A stretch of 64,000 bases of DNA from Azophilus sp965116165 (GTDB lineage: Bacteria; Pseudomonadota; Gammaproteobacteria; Pseudomonadales; Azotimanducaceae), in NCBI GenBank assembly GCA_965116165.1, contig OZ220484.1, positions 2,976,001-3,040,000 on the forward strand, in the 5' to 3' direction. Made by a program: the position numbers and the translations under genes. The notes under the pieces are model-generated. The model was not told the origin of the DNA. It made no database searches and was given only the letters and a program-made list of their open reading frames with translations. Positions 17,133 to 25,792 of this stretch are shown in pieces; the first letter of the stretch is position 1, and the number at the start of each line of letters is the position of its first letter.

Positions 17133-18620
17133 ATGTCCGTGCGGGAAATGGCCGCGCTGGACCTCGGCTCCAACAGCTTCCATCTCATCGTCGCCCAAGA
17201 GACCAACGGCCATCTTCAGGTGATCGACCGTATCAAGGAGATGGTGCGCCTCGCCGGCGGCCTCGCCCCAGGCGGCTATCTCGCCGAGCCCGTGGCGCAG
17301 CGGGCGCTGGATTGCCTGCAACGCTTTGGCCAACGACTGCGCGATCTGGACCGGGACAACGTGCGCGTGGTTGGCACCAATACCCTGCGCCGGGCACACA
17401 ACTCCGCTCAATTCATCGCCCGGGCGACAGCGGCCCTGGGCCACCCCGTGGAAATCATCTCCGGTCGGGAAGAGGCGCGCCTAATCTACCTGGGCGTGTC
17501 CCACACCCTTGAAGACAACCACGACCGTCGATTGGTGGTCGACATCGGCGGCGGCAGCACGGAATTGATTCTCGGCCGTTCCTTCCGAACCGAAATCATG
17601 GAGAGCCTGCACATCGGCTGTGTTGGCGTCACGGAACAGTATTTCCACGATGGATGCCTTTCGAAAAAATCCATTCAGGCCGCCGTCAATCACTGCAAGC
17701 GGGAATTGCAGGCCGTGCGCAACCAATATCGCGCGGTGGGCTGGGATATCGCCATCGGCGCATCCGGTACCGTTCTGGCGGCGCGCGAGGTCTTGACCCA
17801 ACTCGCAGCCAACCCGGCCACCGTTATCTCACCCGCCGGAATCGCATCAATCATCGAACAGATGAGGCGGGCGGGCCATGTGGACAACCTGCGCCTGTCG
17901 GGGCTTTCCGATCAACGACGCAGCGTTTTCCCCGGCGGCGTGGCCATACTCGCCGCCATTCTCGACTCGCTGCGACTGCACACGCTGCGCGCAAGCCGCG
18001 GCGCATTGCGCGAAGGGCTGCTCTATGACCTGCTCGGCCGGGCACACAACCACGATATCCGCGACAACACCGTCCGCAACCTCATGGTGCGCTATCACAT
18101 CGATACCAACCACGCCAAACGAGTGCGCGACACCGCGCTCGGCCTGCTCGCGCAAACCGCCACCGCTTGGGATTTGACCGATTCCTCGCACCGGCTGTTG
18201 TTGGCCTGGGCCGCCGACCTGCACGAAATCGGCATGGATATCGCCCACAACCACTATCACCGACACGGCGGCTATCTTCTTGCCAATCTGGACATGCCCG
18301 GCTTCTCTCGGCCGGACCAGGTGCAGTTGGCGAGCCTGGTGCGCAGCCATCGGCGCCGATTTCCGGTGGATTCCGAGCCCATGCTCGCCGAGTGGCACAT
18401 CCTGCGCCTTGCCGCGCTGCTGCGGGTGGCCGTAATAATGAACCGGAGCCGCAGCAAAAACCCGCTGCCCCACATCGGCGCGGCGGCCACAAGCAACCAA
18501 CTAATGCTCGTCGTGCCAAAGAAATGGCTCGCCAAGCACCCGCTCACCGAACTGAACCTGAAGGAAGAAGCGGAGTACCTCAGGGCATCGCCCGTCCGGT
18601 TGAAAATGACGACCGGCTGA
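17133..18620 (+). CDS. ppx: Exopolyphosphatase (Ppx/GppA family)
   Basis: Hydrolyses terminal phosphate from polyphosphate and/or pppGpp. 495 residues, the usual length of the long Ppx form. Actin-like ATPase motifs are present: phosphate-1 loop MAALDLGSNSFHLIVAQETN, VVGTNTLRRAHNSAQFIARA, EIISGREEARLIYLGVSHTL and phosphate-2 loop RLVVDIGGGSTELILGRSF. The C-terminal HD-like helical domain (LLAWAADLHEIGMDIAHNHY) follows. Start ATG at 17133 opens MSVREMAALDLGS. ppk1 lies upstream with an accessory block between them. Confidence 0.95.
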   Translation: MSVREMAALDLGSNSFHLIVAQETNGHLQVIDRIKEMVRLAGGLAPGGYLAEPVAQRALDCLQRFGQRLRDLDRDNVRVVGTNTLRRAHNSAQFIARATAALGHPVEIISGREEARLIYLGVSHTLEDNHDRRLVVDIGGGSTELILGRSFRTEIMESLHIGCVGVTEQYFHDGCLSKKSIQAAVNHCKRELQAVRNQYRAVGWDIAIGASGTVLAAREVLTQLAANPATVISPAGIASIIEQMRRAGHVDNLRLSGLSDQRRSVFPGGVAILAAILDSLRLHTLRASRGALREGLLYDLLGRAHNHDIRDNTVRNLMVRYHIDTNHAKRVRDTALGLLAQTATAWDLTDSSHRLLLAWAADLHEIGMDIAHNHYHRHGGYLLANLDMPGFSRPDQVQLASLVRSHRRRFPVDSEPMLAEWHILRLAALLRVAVIMNRSRSKNPLPHIGAAATSNQLMLVVPKKWLAKHPLTELNLKEEAEYLRASPVRLKMTTG

Positions 18621-18625
18621 ACATC

Positions 18626-20854
18626 GTGCGAAAATTGGCACATTCAATATTACCCAGGGGCTGGATCGGCCTCGCCACCGATCACAGACGGCTGCTCGAC
18701 GCCAGTCAGGACGGATGGCTGCGGCTTCTCGACGGCACCGGCTTCCTGCTCGGCCAAGAGAGCTACATTGCGGAAACAAATGCTCCCGCTAGACGCAACG
18801 CCATCAAGGTGCGATTGGCGTTCGATCCAGACAATCTGCCGTTCCCAGGGGCGCGGCTCGATACAAGATGCGAGGGCGAAACTCGCGACAACGCGGGACA
18901 CTCGCCGTCCGTGACTTCATGGATGGCGCCTCTCTCTTTGCACGCCGTCTTGAGGGTCGAAGTCGAGTGCGATGCAGACCGAGATCGCCTTGGGGCGATG
19001 GCAAGTCAACTGGCCAATGTTGTGTTGCCTAGGGAGAAGATCGTTACGGGCGGCTCGCCGGTACTGGATCGGCCATCGCCCAATACGGAGACCGCCGCGC
19101 AAACTGCCTTGAAACTCCCCGACACCTTGGACGCGGTGCAGGGCGCGATGGCGATGGCGACTTGGGCCGTTCCGAGGATCGACCCCTGGATTGACATCCT
19201 GTCCTCGGCGTTGAACGCGGACGCCGAGGGTGTGAAGAGACGTGCCGAAGTCTTGGGGGAGCCTTGGTTCAATCTCCCCTGGCTGCTTGACGAACAGCAA
19301 ATTGATCGGGGCGATGAGCAGGCTGTTCTGTGGTGGACGGCCGTTTCGGCCATGCGCTCTCCAGCGGTCGAGGGTCTTTCGGCTAGCCATCTGGCGGATA
19401 GGATCGCGGCGGCGGCGGATGACATGGGTGCCTCGGGTACCGTCAAGGCATGGGCACTGCAAACGCGACGGATCGCTGATGCGGATCAGAGCCTGACCTG
19501 TTCTGGCGGGCATGGGGGTCATGCCGGGCTTGCCGTCCAGCTTGCCCTACTGCGGCCCGAGCCAGGGAATTTCCGCGCTTGGTCTGGGGATCTGCCCAAA
19601 CTGCCCCCCGCGGCCTGGTGGGCCGCCGCGGCCCTTTGCGGTTGGCGCCACGGCTATCGCGCCCTCGACAAGAAGTTCCGCGGCGACCCAATCCTGCAGG
19701 AGTGTCTTGCTGTCCGGGCCTTGGCGGCAGCGTCGCAAGGGAAGGCGTCGGATACGCTGCCCGGCGAGCGACTGTCGCTTCTCGAGCATCGCAACGAACG
19801 GGGCCGCTTTTCCCTGTATTGGGGCGACATTCCGGTATTCAGTAAGCGGTGGCATGAGCGTGGGCTATGGTACGCCGCGGATCTGGCTAACCCAGACACT
19901 GCGAGGGCGGCCCGGAAGCTCGCATCGGAACTGGGCTGGTCATGCCTGATCGAATTGAATAACCTGCGCGGGAAGGGGAGTCTTTTTGTCGAGGGCCGCG
20001 ATCTGGAAGTCGGGCATGCGCCGGTGAACCTTGCGCAATCAGTGGATGCCGAGGTCGCCTTCTGGTTGAGCCACGAGGAGTTCCACCGCCAGCTCGCAAC
20101 CGAGGGCGGTACAGTGCCCCGTCCGTCAACAGATTTCGGCACACACAGGATCGATCCGCGGCGCCCTTGGTCTCCCGCGTCAGATGCTTCCCATTCCCCA
20201 ACGGTTTCCGGCACGGACGGGGCCGATGACCTGCTTGGGCCTGCGATGCGGCCGGAACCCATCTCGAAGGAAGGCGACATCCCGAGAATCCCGGGACTTG
20301 TGTACATGCCCAACTTCATCACCGAGGAAGAAGAGACAGAATTGCTGCAACACATCAACGGCGAACCATGGAACGAAGAGCTGAAGCGTCGCGTCCAGCA
20401 TTACGGCTGGCGGTACGATTACGGCAAGCGCCGCGTCGACGGCTCCATGCGGCTCGGCGAACTGCCGTCCTGGGCGAACGATCTGGCACGTAAGCTTGTG
20501 GAGAAGGGGTTGGTGCCGGAGTTGCCCGATCAGGTGATTGTGAACGAGTACAAAGGCGAGCAGGGGATTCGCGCCCACATCGATCAACCGGAGAGCTTTG
20601 CTGAACACGTGGCAACCCTCAGTTTGCAGGAGACCTGGCGCATGGTGTTTCGGCGGAAGGGCTCGAAGAGGAAGATCGAAATACCGCTCGAACGGCGCAG
20701 CATCGCGGTGCTGACGGGCGAGGCGCGGTATGTGTGGACGCACGAGATTCCGCAGCGCAAGAGAAAATGTAGGAACGGGCAGCCTGTTGAGAGAGGGCGC
20801 AGGGTTTCCGTCACCTTCCGGCAGGTACGGGTATCAACCGACATGCCAAGTTGA
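18626..20854 (+). CDS. AlkB-type Fe(II)/2OG dioxygenase with large unknown N-terminal region
   Basis: About 742 residues from GTG at 18626, 5 nt after ppx; the frame stays open upstream inside ppx but that part is a shadow. Residues ~550-740 form an AlkB-like dioxygenase domain of the ALKBH8-like kind: LVYMPNFITEEEETELLQHI, HYGWRYDYGKRRVDGSMRLG, VIVNEYKGEQGIRAHIDQPE (the HxD iron ligands), a distal histidine in GEARYVWTHEIPQRKR and the 2OG arginines in GRRVSVTFRQV. Such domains demethylate nucleic acids or hydroxylate tRNA wobble bases. The N-terminal ~540 residues (LPRGWIGLATDHRRLL ... LYWGDIPVFSKRWHERGLWY) match no family I know. No Shine-Dalgarno is visible, so the exact start is uncertain. 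Confidence 0.8.
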   Translation: MRKLAHSILPRGWIGLATDHRRLLDASQDGWLRLLDGTGFLLGQESYIAETNAPARRNAIKVRLAFDPDNLPFPGARLDTRCEGETRDNAGHSPSVTSWMAPLSLHAVLRVEVECDADRDRLGAMASQLANVVLPREKIVTGGSPVLDRPSPNTETAAQTALKLPDTLDAVQGAMAMATWAVPRIDPWIDILSSALNADAEGVKRRAEVLGEPWFNLPWLLDEQQIDRGDEQAVLWWTAVSAMRSPAVEGLSASHLADRIAAAADDMGASGTVKAWALQTRRIADADQSLTCSGGHGGHAGLAVQLALLRPEPGNFRAWSGDLPKLPPAAWWAAAALCGWRHGYRALDKKFRGDPILQECLAVRALAAASQGKASDTLPGERLSLLEHRNERGRFSLYWGDIPVFSKRWHERGLWYAADLANPDTARAARKLASELGWSCLIELNNLRGKGSLFVEGRDLEVGHAPVNLAQSVDAEVAFWLSHEEFHRQLATEGGTVPRPSTDFGTHRIDPRRPWSPASDASHSPTVSGTDGADDLLGPAMRPEPISKEGDIPRIPGLVYMPNFITEEEETELLQHINGEPWNEELKRRVQHYGWRYDYGKRRVDGSMRLGELPSWANDLARKLVEKGLVPELPDQVIVNEYKGEQGIRAHIDQPESFAEHVATLSLQETWRMVFRRKGSKRKIEIPLERRSIAVLTGEARYVWTHEIPQRKRKCRNGQPVERGRRVSVTFRQVRVSTDMPS

Positions 20855-20896
20855 ACCAATCCGGCAACCGCCTCGGCGGTGTTAGCCATGCTGCTG

Positions 20897-20942
20897 GTGC
20901 CCCATCCAACCGATAATGCCGCATCAGTTGGATAGAGCACTA
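20897..20942. repeat. REP-like repeat, two inverted copies
   Basis: Plus-strand copy CCCATCCAACCGATAATGCC then GCAT, fused to an inverted copy ATCAGTTGGATAGAGCAC. Together they form an imperfect palindrome directly after the stop codon of the crotonase gene. Same family as 7956-7985 and 39092-39122. Confidence 0.8.
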
Positions 20943-21740
20943 AGCTCCAACAAAGTTGCCGGGGCGTCGCTCGGCCACGGCGCGGATGCCTTCCGCCGCA
21001 TCCTGGGTAGCGCGCAACCACTTCTGTTCCGCGAGTTCGCGCTCGGTGGCTTCCGCAACCGCCTCGGCGAGACCCTGCCGCATCGTCGCCCGCACCGAGG
21101 CGACGGCGAGCGGGGCGTTCTCCGCAATCTCCCGGGCGAGGCGGGTGGCTTCGGTACGCAGATTCTCCTGGTCGGTCAGCACATCCACGAGACCGATCTC
21201 CAACGCTTGCCGGCCGTTCAGACGCCGGCCCGTATAGAGCATCAGATTGGCTGCCTGCCGCCCGATCAATCGCGGCAGGGTCACCGAAATGCCAAAGCCC
21301 TGGTGAATGCCGAGCTTGACGAAGTTGGCGGAAAACCGGGCTTCCGGTGCCGCGACCCGAAAATCGGGAACCAGCGAGAGACCCAGACCACCACCCACCG
21401 CGGCACCTTGAATTGCGCCGATAACAGGCGTTTTGCTTGCGAATAGCCGGACCGCCCCCCGGTACAGCACACCGGTGGTATTTGTGAAGGCATCCTCGCT
21501 AAAATTGCCGCCGCCATCGTCTCCGCCGCCAAAGTTGGCACCGGCGCAGAACGATTTGCCCTGGGCCGCCAACACGATTGCGCGGCAATCGGCATTGCCG
21601 TCCAGCACCTCGAAGGCGTCCGCTATCTGGCCGATCAAACTCTGATCGAAGAAGTTGTGCGGCGGCCGCCGGATTTCCACGGTGGCGACGGAGTCGTCTA
21701 TCGTAACGGCGATGTCTGGATAGGTGCTGGTGTCTTTCAT
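20940..21740 (-). CDS. Crotonase (enoyl-CoA hydratase/isomerase) family protein without the usual glutamates
   Basis: 266-residue crotonase-fold protein that would bind an acyl-CoA. Recognisable segments are VATVEIRRPPHNFFDQSLIG, AIVLAAQGKSFCAGANFGGG (oxyanion hole), PVIGAIQGAAVGGGLGLSLV and FVKLGIHQGFGISVTLPRLI. In hydratases the oxyanion glycines are followed by Glu (GGGxEL) and the second Glu lies in a PExxLG motif. Here these read GGGLGL and NFVKLG, so both catalytic glutamates are absent. It is therefore more likely an isomerase, hydrolase or other crotonase than a hydratase. Its stop codon abuts the REP-like repeat. Confidence 0.88.
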   Translation of the reverse strand: MKDTSTYPDIAVTIDDSVATVEIRRPPHNFFDQSLIGQIADAFEVLDGNADCRAIVLAAQGKSFCAGANFGGGDDGGGNFSEDAFTNTTGVLYRGAVRLFASKTPVIGAIQGAAVGGGLGLSLVPDFRVAAPEARFSANFVKLGIHQGFGISVTLPRLIGRQAANLMLYTGRRLNGRQALEIGLVDVLTDQENLRTEATRLAREIAENAPLAVASVRATMRQGLAEAVAEATERELAEQKWLRATQDAAEGIRAVAERRPGNFVGA

Positions 21741-21820
21741 GGTTTCCTCGTTCTTATTTGCGGAAAAGCTGTGAATGGTAGCCTATCCGGTGGAGGTGGT
21801 GCACCAGCATGGATATCCCG

Positions 21821-21842
21821 GTGTTGTATCAATGTGACTTTT
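21821..21842. repeat. Dispersed TGTATCA-type repeat, copy 2
   Basis: GTGTTGTATCAATGTGACTT. Its reverse complement with flank, GCCGAAAAGTCACATTGATA, resembles the copy at 32649-32670. Confidence 0.65.
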
Positions 21843-21856
21843 CGGCTTTCGCCGGG

Positions 21857-21917
21857 CCGGGAGCCCGCGCCGTAGAACACCCTCGAGCGCTGACGGTGGG
21901 CATGCGCGGGCTCCCGG
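21857..21917. repeat. Inverted repeat with 14-bp perfect arms
   Basis: CCGGGAGCCCGCGC at 21857-21870 and its reverse complement GCGCGGGCTCCCGG at 21904-21917, with a 33-nt loop. No T-tract follows, so an intrinsic terminator is unlikely. It lies 21 nt upstream of the MATE start and could form a structured leader. Confidence 0.7.
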
Positions 21918-21930
21918 GGCCCGCGTACTG

Positions 21931-21960
21931 TTCGGTTCGTGCAAGTGTCGGACCGCGACA
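21931..21960 (+). repeat. GTTCGTGCAA-type dispersed repeat, copy carrying the MATE start codon
   Basis: TTCGGTTCGTGCAAGTGTCG then GACCGCGACA. Copies at 25666-25695 (same strand) and 32495-32526 (opposite strand) differ at a few positions. The GTG start of the downstream gene is inside it. Confidence 0.75.
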
Positions 21961-23366
21961 TTACTGATATTCCCAACAACGGGCCGGGTGGTACGGAGGA
22001 GTCGGAACCGTCGGCTTCCCGTCCCTTCGTCGGACCCGGCGTATGGCAACTCGCCTTCCCCTCCATAGTGGGCAATCTTTCCTACTCGGTGGTGGTCCTG
22101 GTGCAGACGAAGTTTGTGGGCGAACTCGGCCCCGGGGCGTTGGCGGCCGTCGGTGCGGGGCAGCGGGTGTTCTTCGCCATGCAGGCGATCTTGATGGCCG
22201 TTAGCGCCGGCACCACGGCACTGGTCGCCCGGGCCTGGGGTGCCGGAGACTTCGTCGAAGCGGGCCGAGTCACCATGGCGTCGCTGGTTTTGGCCGGCAT
22301 CTTGGCGGCGGCGGTGATGTTGGCGGGGGTGCTTTTCGCAAGGCCGGTGGCCGGCATGTTCGGCCTCGACCCGGCCACGCTTGATCTTGCGACGCAGAAT
22401 ATCCGCATGTTGAGCTGGTTCAATGTCGCTTTTGCCGTAACCTTCATTCTAAGCGCGGCATTGCGGGCGGCCGGCGATGCCTGGTCGCCCTTGTGGATTG
22501 GGATTGCGGTCAACCTGCTGAACGTGCCGCTTCTGTACCTATTCGTCTTTGGCCATTACGGTTTTCCCAACCTCGGGGTTGCCGGTGTCGCGGCGGCGGC
22601 GGGTGTGTCGTTCACCGTGGGGGCTGCCTTGCTGTTGGGGCTTTGGCTGACGCGGAAGTTTAGAGTCCCCCCTGTGCGCGGCGGTTGGTGGCGGCGGACG
22701 CGGCTCGGTCGACTGGTGCACATTGGCTATCCGGCCGCCATCGAGCAGGTTGTCTTTCAGATCGGTTTCTTCATTTTTATGATTTTGATTGGCAATTTCT
22801 ACGGCACCGAAGCCTTCGCGGCCTATAACGTGGGGGCCAACATGCTGATGGCTTGCTTCATGGTCGGCTTTGGCTTTTCGATTGCCGGGGCGACCCTGGT
22901 TGGCCAGCATCTCGGTGCCGACGATCACGCCGGGGCGGAACGTGCCGGTTGGCGCGCCGGTGGTTTGGCGATTTTGTCAATGGGCGGCTTGGCCCTGCCG
23001 ATACTGCTGTTTGCGCCCGGCTTGGTGAATCTGTTTCTCGCCGATGCGCCCTTGACGGTGGAGTACACCGTACAGTTCATCTATCTGATGGGCGCGATGA
23101 TGCCGCTGTTGGCCATTGAGTTCGCTATTGGCGGCGCCTTGCGCGGTGCCGGGGATACGCGCTTTCCGCTCATCGCCACCTTCGTGGGTCTAATCGCCGT
23201 GCGCTGTGGTCTGGCCGTGGCTTTTACATGGATGCAACTGCCCGTCGTTTGGGTGTATGCCGCGCTGATCGGCGACTACATGGTGAAGGGCGTGATGTTG
23301 GTGCTGCGTTTTCACCGCGGTCGCTGGAAGACGGTTGTGTCCGCCAACGACCCGGGGAACCTCTGA
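21939..23366 (+). CDS. MATE family efflux transporter 1
   Basis: Multidrug and toxic-compound extrusion protein with twelve predicted membrane helices in two MatE halves. Recognisable parts: VWQLAFPSIVGNLSYSVVVL, GALAAVGAGQRVFFAMQAIL, AVSAGTTALVARAWGAGDF, AALRAAGDAWSPLWIGIAVN, and in the second half IEQVVFQIGFFIFMILIGNF and GATLVGQHLGADDHAGAERA. 475 residues, normal for the family. GTG at 21939 is the only reasonable start (GTG two codons later is an alternative) and lies inside a dispersed repeat. The last codons GNL-stop are formed by the end of a MITE (GGAACCTCTGA), so the native C-terminus was replaced or trimmed. Confidence 0.92.
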   Translation: MQVSDRDITDIPNNGPGGTEESEPSASRPFVGPGVWQLAFPSIVGNLSYSVVVLVQTKFVGELGPGALAAVGAGQRVFFAMQAILMAVSAGTTALVARAWGAGDFVEAGRVTMASLVLAGILAAAVMLAGVLFARPVAGMFGLDPATLDLATQNIRMLSWFNVAFAVTFILSAALRAAGDAWSPLWIGIAVNLLNVPLLYLFVFGHYGFPNLGVAGVAAAAGVSFTVGAALLLGLWLTRKFRVPPVRGGWWRRTRLGRLVHIGYPAAIEQVVFQIGFFIFMILIGNFYGTEAFAAYNVGANMLMACFMVGFGFSIAGATLVGQHLGADDHAGAERAGWRAGGLAILSMGGLALPILLFAPGLVNLFLADAPLTVEYTVQFIYLMGAMMPLLAIEFAIGGALRGAGDTRFPLIATFVGLIAVRCGLAVAFTWMQLPVVWVYAALIGDYMVKGVMLVLRFHRGRWKTVVSANDPGNL

Positions 23367-23516
23367 TTAATCCTGTAGCAGCGGCATCCGATTTAATAAA
23401 ATCGATAGCTTACGAGTAGATTGATGCTGCTCTATCGAATTGATCAGAATTATATTAATAAAATAAATACTTTATGAGTAGACCAATGCTGCTCTATCGT
23501 TTTGCTCAGGCCTTCC
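23356..23516. mobile_element. 161-bp IS5-type MITE, copy 2, with internal duplication
   Basis: Left end GGAACCTCTGATTAATCC, right end inverted GGAAGGCCTGAGCAAAAC, flanked by CCGG on both sides (23352-23355, 23517-23520). Longer than the 99-bp norm because the part TTAATAAAAT...GAGTAGA..AATGCTGCTCTATCG occurs twice in tandem. Supplies the TGA of the MATE gene. Confidence 0.88.
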
Positions 23517-23553
23517 CCGGGTCTTGTTCGGCACGGCTCGTGGGGGAATGCCG

Positions 23554-24615
23554 CTATTGACGAATGCGCAGGCCCGTCGACGAGATGTCCATTCTGAATT
23601 CCGTCTCGTCCACACCGGCGCAGGCATCCATCAACCGTTGCGGGAGGATTGCGTCGCCGAGCCCCTGGAATTGGCCGTTGATCGACCGGCCGAATACGAG
23701 AAAGGCCAGATCCCGATCCAGCATTTCAGCGATTTGATGGTCGCGCTCCCGCGTGCCGCCATAGTATCGGGGCTCGGCGATGCGGACGAGTGTATCGATG
23801 CCCACCACGAAGGTTGCGCCCGGAAACCGGCGCGCCTTGTCGACAAATCGAGGCAGGCGCGTCAGCCACACGGGCCGCCCAAGTTGTTCAAGCCGGGCTC
23901 GGATTTCAAAATAGTCCAACAGTGGTTTGTCGACATTTTCAATGGACAATTCGAATGCGCCCACCCGACCCAGCTTGGCCTCGGCGATGCGCATCATGCG
24001 GTGGTGGGCGTCGTGCGGCGGGTTGAAGGCGCCGGGCAACAGCAGGGTGCGGTCGTGCGGCAATGTCGCAACATGGTCTATACGTCCCGCGACCAGCCGC
24101 CGCCATTCCGGTGCCGCCACAACGGACTGCAACGCAATAGGCCCCCGGGCCACCAAACCGAGGGCGGTCCCCAGGACATCCCAGGCGGTCTCGACCAACT
24201 CCCGCTCCTGAATGGCGCGGTCGTCCGCAACGGAAAATGCGTTGCGCTCCGCATGCGATGTTTGGGTTGCCGTCTGCACGGCAATGTGTGCCCGGCAGCG
24301 GCCGCGTTTGGGCTTGTCCGTGGCCAGGCTTGCGGTGCTTGCGAAGCCGAACGGACGGGTTGCGCCAAGTTTCGTCGCGCGCTGAAACGCCGCCATGGCA
24401 AGGGCGCGGGCCGTCGGGGCGCTGCACGCCTGGTCTGGCGGGCCGCCGAGCAATTCGGCGAGGCTGGCTGTCGAATAGGGTATGCGGGCCTCCAGCACTG
24501 TGCGGGATGCTCCGGGGGTTTCGAGCAGTTCGGCGAGGAATCCGGCACCGCCGCCGGTGATGTGGAAGACGCCCTGCCAGGGGCTGCCCTGGAGACGCCG
24601 TGCCCGCCCGCTCAT
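23554..24615 (-). CDS. Fusion of a CinA C-terminal-like domain with a NadD-like nucleotidyltransferase
   Basis: 353 residues from ATG at 24615. The first ~165 residues resemble the CinA C-terminal (nicotinamide-nucleotide amidase, PncC) domain: GVFHITGGGAGFLAELLETP, PYSTASLAELLGG and CSAPTARALAMAAFQRATKL. The last ~160 residues are a class of HIGH-type nucleotidyltransferase like nicotinate-mononucleotide adenylyltransferase. They start LLLPGAFNPPHDAHHRMMRI (HxxHH in place of HxGH), include GATFVVGIDTLVRIAEPRYY and end with the ISSTGLR form of the ISSTxxR motif. This suggests an NMN-recycling enzyme that deamidates NMN and then adenylates it. Starts 8 nt after the hydrolase stop, so probably same operon. 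Confidence 0.8.
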   Translation of the reverse strand: MSGRARRLQGSPWQGVFHITGGGAGFLAELLETPGASRTVLEARIPYSTASLAELLGGPPDQACSAPTARALAMAAFQRATKLGATRPFGFASTASLATDKPKRGRCRAHIAVQTATQTSHAERNAFSVADDRAIQERELVETAWDVLGTALGLVARGPIALQSVVAAPEWRRLVAGRIDHVATLPHDRTLLLPGAFNPPHDAHHRMMRIAEAKLGRVGAFELSIENVDKPLLDYFEIRARLEQLGRPVWLTRLPRFVDKARRFPGATFVVGIDTLVRIAEPRYYGGTRERDHQIAEMLDRDLAFLVFGRSINGQFQGLGDAILPQRLMDACAGVDETEFRMDISSTGLRIRQ

Positions 24616-24622
24616 CGACAAG

Positions 24623-25492
24623 TCACTCGTTTAGGAATGCTCGGGTGATAGCTAGGAATTCTTCAAGCTGATCATGGTGTACCCAATGTCCGGCGCCTTC
24701 GACATTGGCGAACCGGGCGTTTTGAAAATAATTCACCCGGCTATCCGTGGCCGGATCCGCGGCCCAGCTTTCGGTTCCCCGGAACAACAAGGTCGGGCAA
24801 CTGATGCGGCTGTAGAGCGCGTATTGTTCGGTTTGCGGCAAACCCACCGGAGCGAAGGTGCGCACATAGTTGTCGAATTTCCAACTGTAGGTGCCGTCCT
24901 CGTTTTGATAGCTGCCGTGTATCGTCAGATGACGGGCCTGGCTTTCGGTGAGATGTGGATTTTCCGTCTGCATGCGCTCGTAGGCGTCCTCCAGCGACCG
25001 ATAGCGCTTCGGAATGCGCCCGGAAACCTGGCGCAGATCCTTAACCCAGGCATTGAGGCGCTTTTCGATGGGCTGATTGAGATGCTCCTCGACGATCTCG
25101 GGCGGCGGCCCCATACCCTCGATGGATACGAGTTTGGCCACGGTTTCGGGATAAAGCCCGCTGTAGAGCAGGGAGATTGTGCCGCCCAGCGAGTGGCCTA
25201 TGATGGTCACCGGCCTGTGGTTGCGCTGATGCAGAAGTTGGGCGATGTCGTAGACGTAGTCCACATGGTCGTAGCTGCCGCCGAGCAGCCACTGCGAATC
25301 ACCGTGTCCGCGCAGGTCCGGGGCGATGATGTGGTAGTCATCGCGAAAAGCTTGGGCCACCCAATCCCAATTGCGGCAATGGTCGCGTCCGCCATGCACC
25401 AGCAACATGGGCGGTGCGCCCTCGTTGCCCCAGTCCACATAGTGCAGGCGCAGCCGTTGCGAGAAATAGATGTTTGAGGTGGGGCCTTCCAT
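24623..25492 (-). CDS. Alpha/beta hydrolase
   Basis: 289-residue hydrolase, probably an esterase or epoxide-hydrolase-like enzyme. Motifs: oxyanion region PMLLVHGGRDHCRNWDWVAQ, IIAPDLRGHGDSQWLLGGSY, nucleophile elbow VTIIGHSLGGTISLLYSGLY (Ser in GHSLGG), the acid in the CPTLLFRGTESWAADP region and the histidine in NVEGAGHWVHHDQLEEFLA. ATG at 25492 was chosen, with GAAGGA ten nt upstream; an in-frame TTG lies at 25510. Substrate unknown. Confidence 0.88.
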   Translation of the reverse strand: MEGPTSNIYFSQRLRLHYVDWGNEGAPPMLLVHGGRDHCRNWDWVAQAFRDDYHIIAPDLRGHGDSQWLLGGSYDHVDYVYDIAQLLHQRNHRPVTIIGHSLGGTISLLYSGLYPETVAKLVSIEGMGPPPEIVEEHLNQPIEKRLNAWVKDLRQVSGRIPKRYRSLEDAYERMQTENPHLTESQARHLTIHGSYQNEDGTYSWKFDNYVRTFAPVGLPQTEQYALYSRISCPTLLFRGTESWAADPATDSRVNYFQNARFANVEGAGHWVHHDQLEEFLAITRAFLNE

Positions 25493-25792
25493 AAACGGTT
25501 TTTCCTTCAACGGCCAATAGTGGGGGCGAGGGATTTTACTTGCCCGCGCTGTCCGGCGTCGAGGAGGCGTGCGGAGGGCTGTTGCCCGGCGGCATACTCA
25601 ACGACGAACACGGGGCGGATTTCGCAGCTTGATTTGCGCTGGCCATGCGGGTGGCTCGCGTGCCGCTCGGTTCGTGCGGGTGTCGAACCGCAACACAATC
25701 TTTTTTATCCCGCTTGAGATACTTGCCGTGAATTTTGATAGCATGCCGCGATTAGGGTTGAGCGAGGTGACGCCTTGCGGCAAGGAACAACA
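25493..25792. other. Intergenic region with possible promoter for the two-component operon
   Basis: Contains a GTTCGTGC-type dispersed repeat (25666-25695) and, about 25716-25745, TTGAGA and TGATAGCAT at roughly 17-nt spacing, a plausible but weak sigma-70 promoter. No coding region seen. Confidence 0.4.
25666..25695 (+). repeat. GTTCGTGCAA-type dispersed repeat, copy 2
   Basis: CTCGGTTCGTGCGGGTGTCG then AACCGCAACA. Compare 21931-21960 and the inverted copy 32495-32526. Confidence 0.7.

Noticed and set aside
18167..18625. Upstream extension of the AlkB fusion protein inside ppx
   Set aside because: The ppx frame is clearly coding here; the extension has shadow composition.
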